Of a stretch of DNA of 64,000 bases, positions 33,787 through 43,689 are shown in pieces. The stretch is taken from NCBI GenBank assembly GCA_018287875.1, contig JAGVVL010000015.1, forward strand, positions 62,001 to 126,000. The letters run 5' to 3'. A program made the translations under genes and the position numbers. Each line of letters opens with the position of its first letter. Within the stretch, counting starts at the first letter, position 1. Below the pieces are notes generated by a model, which did no database searches, was not told the DNA's origin, and saw nothing but the letters and a program-made list of their open reading frames with translations. Source of the stretch: Nigrospora sphaerica (taxonomy: Eukaryota > Ascomycota > Sordariomycetes > Amphisphaeriales > Apiosporaceae).

Positions 33787-34230
33787 CAACAAAGCGCTAT
33801 ACCTAAGTACTGCGTGGCGTAGGGTTTGTACATTCAGAGACAGAGAGCGTCTGTCTAGCTCAAACATTGGTCGCTAGGTAATTGAATAACTGAGGGTGCT
33901 TAATTAGAGAACTGGTCTGAACTTCACAATAGATCGTTAAAAGGTTACTCTTATCTATAGATAAGATAGATGCTTAAATTAATTACTAAGGTAATGACTG
34001 TCTATATAGGAAATTCTTTTAACTTATATACTAAGTTATTCCCTTACTCATACCGTGGATCACTTTAGATCACCACTGATCCAACTGATCCCTTAGTGTT
34101 AGCTTACTAACACCGTTATTGATGATATACTGGAGGCTCACCAGTGGCCCCACTGATTCATCCTGTTAGATCAGTGCTAAGCCTAGTGATCCATCACGTG
34201 ACCTAGCCTTGGCGTGGCTTGCCCTTGGGG
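33787..34230. repeat. Unclassified repeat X
   Basis: Begins TGCAACAAAGCGCTATACC. The first 120 bases match 39236-39355, and 33883-34215 match the reverse complement of about 46110-46387, including AACTGAGGGTGCTTAA and CATCACGTGAC. Two of the copies lie inside pogo-like transposase copies 3 and 4 at different points, so it inserted as a unit. Its class is unclear. Confidence 0.5.
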
Positions 34231-35250
34231 CTAGTATTCCTTACCTGAGGCTGGTCTCCCTTGCTTGGTGATGTAGTAGGCGAGGTCTTGGCTGTATGGG
34301 CGCTTACCCGCTTCCATAAGATGCTTGTTGGTTCGGGTCGTCCGTAACACCTTACTAGTGACTTCATTTATAACAAAGTCGTCTAGTTAGTTTTGAGCCC
34401 ACTAAAGAGTAGATCGCTCTTTAATAGCCTTCAGAAACGTTTTAGTAGCTAAGTTGCCCTCCACCTTTAGTATTTTATAGTTCTTAACTAGTGTATAGGC
34501 GGCTATGAACTCCTAATACTAAGCTTTTAAAGCTACACCTACTTTTAAAGCGTTTACTAAGACTGCTTAATAGCGTTTGTAAACAGCTGTTTAAATAAAA
34601 GTGTTTAAAGGCTTATCATGCTTCTTTAGCTCTTTAAAGACGTTTTAAAACGACTTTGTTGTGTTTAAGCTTTCTTTAATTTAACTGTAAGTAGCTTAAA
34701 GATACTTCTTTTTAAACTGTGCTCTTTACGTACTAACTAAAAGTAATTTAATAATGTTAAAGAGCGTTTTAGTTATTAATCTTAACTAAGTAAGTCTTAA
34801 GCTTGCGTGTATACATGCGATTTATAGCGTTAAGAGCTTTTATATCTTTCAACTCGCTCTTTAAAGATGCTTGATAGCTAGGCATCTTTAAGCGATTTAT
34901 AAGGTATTTGTAGATTAGGACTTTAAAATCGATGTATATTTAAATGCTTAGCTCTTTAGCGGCTATGTAAAGCTCATTATACTATTTAAGCTAGTTGTAT
35001 CCCGTGACTAAAGCGACCCGTTAAATCTTAAAGTCAGCTATAGTGAACGTAGCTTATTAAGCTAGTCAAACTACTTAGAGGATTAAAAAAGAGTTAGATA
35101 GCGAGAAAGGGGCATAAGATGATTTCTACGCTTTTTAAGCGTCCTACTTAGCGTTTTTATTATGAAGTAGAGGTATATATGTAAGCCAGGCTTCTAACTG
35201 TCGCACTAAAAAAGGCGTGAGAAGCAAAAGGTCTAAGGTTATCTATTAAA
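34231..35250 (-). pseudogene. Unrecognised degraded ORF next to repeat X
   Basis: A minus-strand frame ending at TAG 34231-34233 can be read for more than 130 codons through TAA/TAG stops. It includes NVFKELKKHDKPLNTF, AAYTLVKNYKILKVEGNLAT and LMEAGKRPYSQDLAYYIT. It is basic and helical in appearance. It probably belongs to the element that has repeat X as its end. I recognise no family. Confidence 0.35.
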
Positions 35251-35703
35251 AAGGACAAAAGAAAGAGCCAAACTTGGCTGACTATATACTCGTAGCTGGG
35301 GATCGCTCTCTACATGCTCTACAGGGCCTATTATAGGTCACAGTAGCCCCTCACGTGATCTGATTGGCGTAACTAGAGATAGCCTCATATTGCCATATAT
35401 GCATACTATCACGCTTGCAGGAGATCGGAGGTATAGGTCAGATAAGGAATGTAGAAGTTGCTCCGAGCCTTCTAAGTGAGACCCGGACTGAAGGCCTAGT
35501 TAAATACAGGTAGAGGAGTGGAGGGTACCCCTTCTAAGCCCTCTGGTCGCTGGGTGGTCAGGTCAGGTGACCTGCAGACCCTGAATCTCTACTTCAGGGG
35601 TCCCTTCAGCGCGACATATGTCTAACTAGCCCCGAGACTACGAGTACGCCCCGTTATATACGACACGTTTAGCCCGTAGCTTAAATAATCTGCGCGTGTA
35701 CAG
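35251..35703. other. Transition from repeats to host DNA, no gene seen
   Basis: Base composition rises toward normal. A short palindrome AGGTCA-GG-TGACCT lies near 35561-35575. No frame longer than background. Confidence 0.4.
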
Positions 35704-35910
35704 AGTAGTTTGGACGCGTCGCTCCTGCACCAGGCGCAGATCGACCGCCTCTGGTGGCATCGGCAGGAGGTTCGCCCGGAGACGCCGTGCCGGGAGTACG
35801 CGGGCCAGAAGACGCAGGGTTCAAAAGGCTCCCGCGCCACACTGGGCGGCATCCTACCTTTCGTTGGCCTGGCCAACGACCTCGAGGTAACCGATTTCAT
35901 GACCACATAG
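35704..35910 (+). pseudogene. Tyrosinase relic (CuB region)
   Basis: The frame reads LDASLLHQAQIDRLWWHRQE, then REYAGQ, then LPFVGLANDLEVTDFMTT, ending at TAG 35908-35910. This lines up with the CuB block of fungal tyrosinases (normally DPxFxLHHAQxDRLWWxWQ) and with the following GLAxDxxVxxxMxT segment. Tyrosinases oxidise phenols with two copper ions. Here the proline and aromatic of the block are gone and the second histidine of HH is glutamine, so a copper ligand is missing. The CuA half is not seen upstream. This is a decayed single-copy gene fragment. I am fairly sure of the family and not of its former product. Confidence 0.65.
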
Positions 35911-36812
35911 AACTCAGTGCTATGCTGAATCTACTAGGCAGGCGGGCAAGGGCCGCGGCGGGGCTGTGATAGATTATTTAGGTGAATGGTGCAGGTGGGA
36001 AGGGCTGAAACTCCGTGGCAAGTCTCCCAGATCACACCGTTTACCTCTATAAGAAGGGACTTGTGGAAGGCGGGAACGGGCTGGAGGACAAAAGCAGCGA
36101 AAAGGCTAACAATAGAGTGCAGAGAATGTCGCGCAGCTAGCAGACGGATAGCAGGTCCTGCTAGGCGACTAGAGTGCGTATGGAGGGTTCGGGCTGACGG
36201 GCTTTGCAGCCTTGTGGTAGGCGTTCAGACTGCGGCCTAGGCGCATTCCTGAGACACCCAGCTGGTTCCTCCGATGTCTTGGCATGGGGTGCCCATCCGA
36301 GCCCTGGCCCTTTTTGGCGCCCGATATGACGGAATGAGATCCGTTCGATCTCACCGTCAGCCTCCATCGAGGGGCATAATTGGGCAATGCCGCAGCAGGC
36401 TGACGCTTGGCATGCTGGGCAAATCCCTATTTTCGAAACGGAGGCGGGTCTCCAGGCATCCATGCCCGGAACATAATTCCCTTTTGAGGCTACAACTTGC
36501 GTCAGCCGACCACTTTTCTCAGAGGGGGGCTAATGGTTGTTCCCTATTGGTATGCTTATCGAAACCGGTCAGTGAACCGAGCCTTTGGTCGGGAAAATGG
36601 CAATTATGGACACAGTCGTCCTAACGGACCCCTTCCGCGGTTTGTCCGTGTTTTCTTTCATTTTCTCTGCTAACGCATTCAAATTTGTAGACACCCGGCC
36701 TAAAGATCAATATGTAGAAGCACGCTCGTTTATTTCTCTCACTTGTGCCGATTGAACCCACTTGCCAATCTTAAAATTTTAGTTTGTGCCGCAGTTGCCT
36801 CAGTACAAAACC
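35911..36812. other. Intergenic DNA upstream of the lectin-like gene
   Basis: Normal base composition. Open frames at 36274-36624 (plus) and 36161-36463 (minus) overlap each other and show no family, so I treat them as chance. The last 180 bases before ATG 36813 are pyrimidine-rich (TTTTCTTTCATTTTCTCTGC near 36650), as is common in fungal promoters. Confidence 0.45.
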
Positions 36813-38477
36813 ATGCACAGCACCACACCTGCAGTTGAAAACACCGTTTATGAACCTGGAATTGAAGTCGTCCAGGCCGAGTACCATCCCGATTCTGTTC
36901 CTCAAGTTTCACCCGATGCATCGCAGAACGATAAATACGCGACCGAACCGATATATACGCAACACGACGACGAAACCCACTGGTTTACAGACGAGGGCCA
37001 ACAGAGACGGGCCAATGTCAGCAATATAGGATCAACTAGGAAGAGAAAAAAGAACATTGCCCTCGCTATTGGGGTTCTCATTGCCATCACCGTTGCGGCC
37101 ACTGTCGGTGGCATTGTCGGTTCGCGAGCAAAACAAGCGCAAGATGAAGCCCCGCAGTATGCAGCCAGCCCCAATATTTGGACACGACTGATTGAAGACC
37201 AAAACAGGATTGAGATACGGCCAGAAACCCCGGAACAGATGATTGGGAGCACTACCAGCGTCGCCCCAGGACTAGCACCTACTGCTGTTTCGTGGACCTC
37301 CAAACACTTAGAAGTCTGGGTCTTAACAAGGGACGCCACTAATTCCGTCTATCGGAAGTGGCAAAATGAATCTTATCCCGAGGGATTTCCAAATGGCACA
37401 GCAATGGAGCTAGCAGGCGATGGTGTCCCTATCAACGCGACCAAGACACCCTCCATCGCTCTCGTCAAGCGCACACAGGGACGGACGGAAGACAAATACC
37501 GTGTAGACGTTCACCTTACAAGTACTGGGGGCCGAGGTATTCAGACTTGGCATTCTCCGACCCAGCGTTTACGGCCGGCTCATCCAGGAACACCATGGTT
37601 CGAGATGGAGCCCCTGAAAAGTATCCAGGCACAGAGCGCACCGGTCTCAATTGGTTACGCCAAGGAAGGTGATAAGATGACAACGGTTTTTCTTAGCTCT
37701 AGTGGTACCGAAACCGCCGTTTGGTACACTCACCTTAGAGCATATGATACCTGGGACCCTCCTGCGCTCATCAAAGGACCAGACCTTCACGAAGTAAGAC
37801 CCCCTTTCTCTTAATGTCGCTCTATCAGCGCCCTTGGAGGAGCATGAACTGACGAACGACTTGGAACTGTGCAGTGGGCTACGCCGGCATTAGTAGCCTG
37901 GAATGACGACCCCTCGCGCCACGATGTCATCACAGTATCCACGGATAACCATCTGCTACATTCTTTCTCCAATAACAGACTCGGCCAGTGGAGTGGGTAC
38001 GAAAACCTGGGGGGCTTCATCACGACGCCACCCACGTTAGTTTCACGGACGGCCGGCTTTCTTGATGTCTTCGTCCGTGGCGGTGACGGGGGCCTCTGGC
38101 ACCTGTCTCTCGAGAACGGGAAGACGTGGTCTGACTGGCGACGAATCAGCGGCACCACGCGGATCCAGGGCCAGCCGCACGCCGTCAGCTCGAGATTCAA
38201 CAGCATCGACGTCTTTGCATGGGGCGAAGGAGGAGGCGCCATGCTGTATAAAACGTACGATTCCGTTGAGCGCAGGTGGAGGCCTAGTGACGACGAGTTT
38301 ACCACCCTGATTCCGAGCGGGCTCGTGGGCCCCCCTAAAGGCGTAGTTGTCGGGGAAGAAATATATGTATTTGCGTATGACGACCAGAATAACATCTTAT
38401 GGCAGACAATTGGGCCAGAGAAGATGGCCGAGGGAGAAGCGAGGATTTGGGCAAAGGTGCCGGCGGATGTATCATGA
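36813..38477 (+). CDS. Membrane-anchored lectin-like beta-propeller protein (two exons)
   Basis: Exons 36813-37793 and 37875-38477, 527 residues. I chose ATG 36813 because the open frame above it has only a GTG at 36786. Residues 1-75 are polar and presumably cytosolic. A basic RKRKK at 76-80 precedes one membrane segment at about 82-103 (IALAIGVLIAITVAATVGGI), giving a type II topology with the rest outside. The outer part has repeating units of the fucose-lectin/PLL propeller kind: LEVWVLTRDATNSVYRKW, LDVFVRGGDGGLWHLS followed by WSDWRRISG, and IDVFAWGEGG. Such domains bind surface sugars; that role is inferred here. There are no RIP stops, and it is the only intact host gene in the window. 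A LINE fragment begins 42 bases after the stop. Partners are unknown. Confidence 0.85.
37794..37874 (+). other. Intron of the lectin-like gene
   Basis: 81 bases: donor GTAAGA, branch site ACTGAC at about 37848-37853, acceptor GTGCAG. It splits the frame in phase 0 between LHE and WATPALVAW. Without splicing the frame stops at TAA 37812. Confidence 0.88.
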
Positions 38478-38518
38478 TTTTCTGCATTTTACTATTAGTG
38501 GGATCTGAACTTGCATTA

Positions 38519-38840
38519 GAAAACTTTTCCAAAACTGACCCCACACGGTAATAATATCATAAACATGACCCTATAAGCCGCCGGATAGGCCAAAAACTGT
38601 TCCTAGGGATACATTCGGCATAGAAATGGCTGGTTTGTCAACCCCGGAGCAAAGCGTAGAGGGTGGGAGCCGCCACCAGCCCGCTCTACCGCTCGAGCCG
38701 TCATCTACAAGATCGAGAACATCATCGTCACATAGCTTATAAGCACTGAGAAGTAGTTTAAATACTATACTTAGCGCGAAAAATAGCTTTAAGAGCTTCT
38801 TAGCTAGTAAAATAGATATTATAGCTTAATGTATATGTTA
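38519..38840 (+). mobile_element. LINE 5' end fragment
   Basis: Matches the first 300 bases of LINE C (53846 onward): GAAAACTTTTCC leader, then an ORF1 start (MAGLSTPEQSVEGGSRHQP) and FKSFLASKIDIIA. The first 200 bases are lightly mutated; the rest is AT-rich with stops. Two copies starting at the same base suggest this is the true 5' end of the family. Confidence 0.7.
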
Positions 38841-38929
38841 AGTAAGTGGCGGACTTTTAGCTAAAACGCGTTACTTAAACTTTAAAACACGACATCTCTA
38901 TAAATAAACAAAGAGAATGCGTTTAAAGA

Positions 38930-39235
38930 GGGTTAGATAGTTCTTACCATTTTTAAGCACTTTAAAAAGACCCTTACTTAATCTACTCAGCCGCTGTAAC
39001 CATTTATAACGTTTAAGAAACCACCCTACGTCAAAGAATAGCCAGTACACACACTAAGATACCCGCCTTAAGTTAGCTCGATTAACGGAACTAGAAGATA
39101 AGACGCTTATTAAGTATATATTAAACTTGAATATGCAAGTACTTACGCCGTAACTTCATGATATAAAAGATATAGCTAATATTATTACGGAATCGCCCGA
39201 CGTGTTATACGTCGGCAGACGTTAAGCCTTAAACT
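38930..39235 (+). pseudogene. Pogo/Fot1-like transposase, copy 4, N-terminal piece
   Basis: Matches 5240-5530: DPYLIYSAAVTIYNV corresponds to the helix-turn-helix region, and the following 200 bases can be aligned through many stops. It is truncated at 39235 by repeat X. Confidence 0.6.
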
Positions 39236-39375
39236 TCGTTATAACAAACGCTGTACTTAAGTACTGTGTGACGTAAGGTTCATATAATCAGGGATAGAGA
39301 TTGTCTATTTACTTAAACACTAGTTCTAAAGTAGGTAATAAACTAGGGATGCTTAGAAGCATTCCGAGAATTAAA
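39236..39375. repeat. Repeat X, short piece
   Basis: Matches 33787-33905 (CTTAAGTACTGTGTGACGTA, then GGTAATAAACTAGGGATGC). Followed at once by Gypsy B sequence. Confidence 0.5.
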
Positions 39376-39379
39376 ACTT

Positions 39380-40585
39380 TACCTAAGTGGTATAACTTAT
39401 TAAGTTAAGGTATACACAGACCATAAAAATCTCGCATTATTCACAACTAATAAGGAACTTAACAAGCGACAGATTCGTTGGATGGAATTCCTCTCAGAAT
39501 TTAATTTCGTTATTACCTACCGTAATGGTAATGAGAACGGCAGGGCCGATTTCTTAAACCGCCGAACGGATTATAAATAAGATGTACTAATCGAGACACA
39601 CATAATTCTCACTAAGGATCTAAAAGGAAACCTCGTGTCTTGTAGGTGACTCGACGTAATATACCACGTATAACACGAGGATTAGAATAAGCGAATTCGG
39701 AAAATTAGCGGTAACGAACTAACTAAATATAACGGCAAGACTGAAATGCCTAAATGTCTTTAGGCTAAACTCGTTAAAGACTTCTGTAATCACACTACTC
39801 ACGAAATTTAAGGAAAGTTTAAAACCTTAACACAAATTAAATGATAATACAACTTTCTTAACTTAAAGAACATTGTTGTAACTGTCATTAAAGAATGCAA
39901 CCTATATAATAAGGCTAATGCCTCACGTTATAAGCTATACGGAGAACTCTAGCTTATATCACCACCGAACAGGGCTTAGAAGATAGTCGCATTAAAATAT
40001 ATTATGAAGCCACCAGTCTTTAAAAAACCTATAATGTAAGTAGTTTACAACAGCTTCCGTATTATTATAAATAAACTCACGAAGTACAAGTATTTCATAC
40101 TATATAAGGAGTTAAATAACATAAAGGAACTTATTGAGACCGGGCCAGGGCTCTTACGTAAGCATTGATCAAGGGTTTACACAAGTATAAGTTAGGCCTC
40201 GGAAGCCCGGTTCATAGTTCAGAAGACAGCGCGCTTTTTTCCTCCTTTTAATACACTGCTACTCTTAGTACGATACTTCACGCTTATTTTTCGTGGCTAT
40301 TTTGAGCTTCTTTTACTTCCCTACGTTAAGGATCATCTTGATCAACGATATCCTCACCTGATTGTCCCTTGGGATTGACCTCACGACCGTGTCTTTCCAC
40401 CAGACTCCCTACAGTTTGGGGTTTCTTGGTTCCATTATATACGTCTTTTTTAAGAATGTCGTTAGCTAACACGGGTTACTAAAATAAATCATATGCGACC
40501 GAGATAAGCTATTTATAAGTAAACTTTAGAAATCGCTTATAATATAGCCAAGTGTTAAGTATAAGTTATCTATAGCTTATTATTT
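39380..40585 (+). pseudogene. Gypsy B RNase H to integrase fragment
   Basis: RNase H C-terminus reads [20 protein letters not shown] and [20 protein letters not shown] near 39415-39540, followed by the linker and the start of integrase. A Gypsy A-type solo LTR interrupts it at 40135-40434, and integrase resumes to about 40585. It is the same family as 43690-45290 (chromovirus). TAA/TAG stops are common after the linker. Confidence 0.75.
40135..40434 (+). repeat. Gypsy A-family solo LTR, target duplication TTAT
   Basis: 300 bp, reverse orientation to the LTRs of Gypsy A (TGAGACCGGGCC to TTGGTTCCA), flanked by TTAT at 40131-40134 and 40435-40438. Less mutated than the Gypsy A LTRs, so it shows the family's original ends TGGAACC and GGTCTCA. 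Confidence 0.85.
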
Positions 40586-40589
40586 ATAG

Positions 40590-40928
40590 TAGAACAGACA
40601 AACCCCAGATGAAGGGAGTCTGGTGGAAGGACGCGGTCGTAGGGTCGTTCCGAACAGAGTGATTACGAGTCCTTATATCAAATGCCACAAGCAAAGATTT
40701 GTGGATAGTATTGATCAAAGATCGCAGCAAGTAAGGAGGTAAGAGTAAGGTTCAAAATCAAGAGCAAAAGAAGTGTGTATTCATAAAGTATAGTGGTCAA
40801 CAGGTTAAATTGTGTTATGTGTATGTCTGCGTGTCTTTCATATAACTAACTGCGAACATTTAAGCGTTCCTATTTAAAGTGTATTGGCTTGATTAAGGTT
40901 TAAGCTATCATTCCCTATCCCCATCTCA
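40590..40928. repeat. Gypsy-type LTR-like sequence (TGGAACA subfamily)
   Basis: Starts TAGAACAGACAAACCCC like 10654, with the shared block CTGGTGGAAGGACGCGGTCG, and has CCCCATCTCA near 40920-40928 as likely end. No matching target duplication is seen (ATAG on the left, CCCG on the right), so it may be the LTR of a longer element that continues to the right. Confidence 0.5.
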
Positions 40929-43133
40929 CCCGTTCCCCATAGAGCGGTGAGTGAATCTTTTGTGTCGACAAAATCAAAAAGAGAGCGAGCAATCTGTATA
41001 AAATTGGGGCTTTACGTGGGTTCTCTTAATCGGTCCTCATAGCTTGCACTATATCGTCTCCTATATCTTCTTATTAGTTGAGAGTTGGTTAATATCTCAG
41101 TTATAAATGTTTTCTTCTTCTTCGTCTTCAGCTAGTAGGTTATTAAGCCGTGCCCGTTTTATAGCGCGCTTAGCTCTGCTGCCTTATGTAGCACTATCTT
41201 GTCGTCGGGCAATGTGTAGTGCGTCTAAGCGGGTGCGTATATCATCCCAGCCTCGCTAATTAGTAGGCGCAGCCGGAATTAGTCGCCTAGGGGCGTCCCT
41301 TCTTATATCACCCAGTGTCCCGTAGCTAATATAAGCGCTTTAGTTAAGGGCTTGCACGATCTCGGTAGGAGACTACGTCGAGAAAGAGGCGTCACAACTT
41401 GAAATTAGCTCTTAAGGTGTGGTATTGGATGTATACTTATATGCCGGCATTGTCTGTTAATTATAGTGCTTCCCCTTTGCTGCAGTTCTAGGCTGTGGGT
41501 ATTTAAGTTAGGGTATAGATAGTCCTTAAGAAGTAGGGAAAGGAGCAGGGGGTTAGGTAGGCATCGCTACCGCTTTACGCTCTTCTTTATGCAGTCTTCG
41601 GCTTCTGGATAGCCGATATATAGAAGTGTTTATTATGTTAACATCTTAATTAACGGTTTCCTTAGAAATGGAAGGCTATGCCGGTTATTGGAGGTTTGCT
41701 ATTTGTATACTACGTCGACAAGCACTGGCAGGAGACTTTTTCAAAGGAGGTTAATTATTATCGCTATCTTTATAGGTATCTTCCTGTTGTTAAAGGCTGG
41801 CATTAAGGTCAGTGATATAGAAGTCCTTTAGGTTTTAACGTGCTAGTTCCTTAATGCTAGCGGGTGTGGGTGCGATTAAAGGATTTACAGCATTTTATAA
41901 TACTTAGCCTTTAGTCCTCTTTAGAGGTAATGTTTTTAGTAGCTTCTAGTGATCAGTACTTTATATAGGTTTAAACAATGGTTTTAAAGTAGTTATAAAG
42001 TCCTTAGCTTCGAATAAGTTTTGCTATAAATTAATTGAAATACCCGATCTCTTAAAGAAATCTGTCACGGGGTGGACCGTGACAGACCGTACCGGCACAG
42101 GGCAGCCTCTGAGACATCCTAAACTGGCTACGGATTAGTCGTCCCGTGATGGAGTTCTGTCAAGACCGCTCGGTACGGACCTCCGTTGGGGATTTAGATA
42201 AGAAGTCTGCGACCGAGGAGACTTCAGTTGTAGCTCTTCAAGCTACGTCCTGTCCACCAAGCCTGACCTATACCGACCGAATAGGAACCTGGACCTATAG
42301 CATAGAACCTGAATCGACTCCGTTATCCGCCTGCCTGCCCGCTCCTTGACAAAATCGCTAAAGTTAATCTTAAGGCTAATCGCTGCTGATAGGGTAAATC
42401 CTATAATGTAGTCCACTTAGTTATCACTGCTCTAAAGCAGTCTAAAAAGATAAGCGATATTAAAGCCATCTTCGATGTTTGCAAGAGCCTAGTAGACACC
42501 TAAGTAAACATAACCGGCACGTTAGGAGATCTTTTCCAGTATATAGCAGGGGACAATCTTAATCACCAAGTCACTGTAAGCCTGGTTTAAGGATTTCTTA
42601 CAAAGCATAGCGTGAAGTCGGTTGATGCATTACTATACTAGCAGCGCGTTCTTAATGTATCCAAAGGTGAAGACAAGTGCAGCATATACTCTGGGTAAGA
42701 AAAGTATGACAGCCTAAATACATTAATTATTGTTAAATTTATTAAACTATATATAGAAGTTTGTTCTATCTTGGTATCATAATCGGTTTAATACAAATTT
42801 AGATAAGTCTAGTTCATAGGTCTCTGATTCCGTTATTATCCACTAGGCTTTAAAGGAATTGCTAATTAGCAGTTGAACTGTTATCGCAGTATAGTGGTTG
42901 AGAGGACGTCCTATTACAAGTCCAAAAAGTCTTTCTAGGATATAGTTGTTAACCTTGGCGGTCCAGTCCTTGTTGTTAGTAATAGGCCTAGGTCTCTTTA
43001 GCCAATCTCGTATAGTCTTCTTAAAGTTCTCTAACTCGCTAGCTAAGTTGCGCTTTAATGTTGTTTTGTTAGTTAGGTTATCTTGTTTCAGTGGATAATA
43101 CGTAGCTCTTTTGTATATAAGTGTTTTACCTAT
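40929..43133 (-). pseudogene. Unrecognised degraded coding region, minus strand
   Basis: Two stretches look like one or two decayed proteins. At 42843-43130 an open frame includes LASELENFKKTIRDWLKRP and YILERLFGLVIGRPLNHY. Near 41110-41330 another frame reads IRRDAPRRLIPAAPTN and RAKRAIKRARLNNLLAEDEE, an acidic end. Between them the sequence is AT-rich with many stops, and a solo LTR interrupts it at 42063-42351. It may be the gag-like part of the element whose LTR is at 40590. No catalytic motif seen. Confidence 0.35.
42063..42351. repeat. Solo LTR, target duplication AAATC
   Basis: 289 bp, TGTCACGGGGTGGACC to CCGCTCCTTGACA, flanked by AAATC at 42058-42062 and 42352-42356. It has normal GC content inside AT-rich DNA, so it arrived after that DNA was mutated. 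An open stretch at 42146-42349 lies wholly inside it and is probably chance. It shares the ends TGTCACGG/TGACA with the miniature element at 51144 but not its body. Confidence 0.85.
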
Positions 43134-43488
43134 TGTTGAAAATAACGGTTTGATTGGAAGAGGAAGCAACCCTTTTATAAGGGCTCTTTCGATCTCGGAG
43201 GTCGTTTCTTATAAAGAAACACAGAAGAATAAGGAACTTCTCTTCAAGAGGAACGAGAGTGTATTTCGTGTGCTTGCTTGCTTGCTTGCTTAAGAATAGA
43301 CTAGATATACGGAGAGGGGAGATTTAGCCCTTACTTATACCCGTTAAACTTTTATCCTCTTAGTAATACAAAGAGAAAGACGCGTAAGTGATTGCGTAAG
43401 TGATTATGTGGCTTAGAAGTATATGGAACCTTATAGAGGTTTGTGGAGCCTCATGGGGGCTCCTGAGAGCTTTAGGGAGCCACGAAGA
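43134..43488 (-). repeat. Copia LTR, partial
   Basis: Follows the copia LTR from its end TGTTGAAAATAACGG (G-to-A changes) through the GCTTGCTTGCTTGCTTGCTT run to GGGAGCCACGAAG, then stops. The rest of the LTR is replaced by a GC-rich sequence. Confidence 0.8.
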
Positions 43489-43680
43489 ATGTAAAGGGAC
43501 CGGGCGGGCGGATCGGCGGTGCGTCGGCGCGCCAGCGGAAAGCAAGCGCCAGGGCGGTCGCCGAAACAGCGGAGCGGCGCCACGTTAATCCGGGGCGCCC
43601 TGATGCAGAATCTGGCCGCGCCCACAAACGGAGAGACGGCCAGATTGAAGTCAATACAAACAGCCAGTCATTGGAATTGC
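43489..43680. other. Short GC-rich island of unknown origin
   Basis: About 190 bases, very GC-rich (GGGACCGGGCGGGCGG near 43497), between a truncated copia LTR and chromovirus RNase H. An open frame from 43519 runs through it into the Gypsy sequence. No RIP is visible. Both junctions are abrupt. Confidence 0.45.
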
Positions 43681-43689
43681 GTGCACATA

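Noticed and set aside
35696..35969. Two further open frames over the tyrosinase relic
   Set aside because: Overlapping registers of one GC-rich stretch; only the 35710 register shows tyrosinase residues.
36274..36624. 116-codon plus frame upstream of the lectin-like gene
   Set aside because: Overlaps minus-strand frames of similar length, with no domain, signal peptide or splice evidence.
42146..42349. 67-codon open frame
   Set aside because: It lies entirely inside a solo LTR and stops at its end; no motif.
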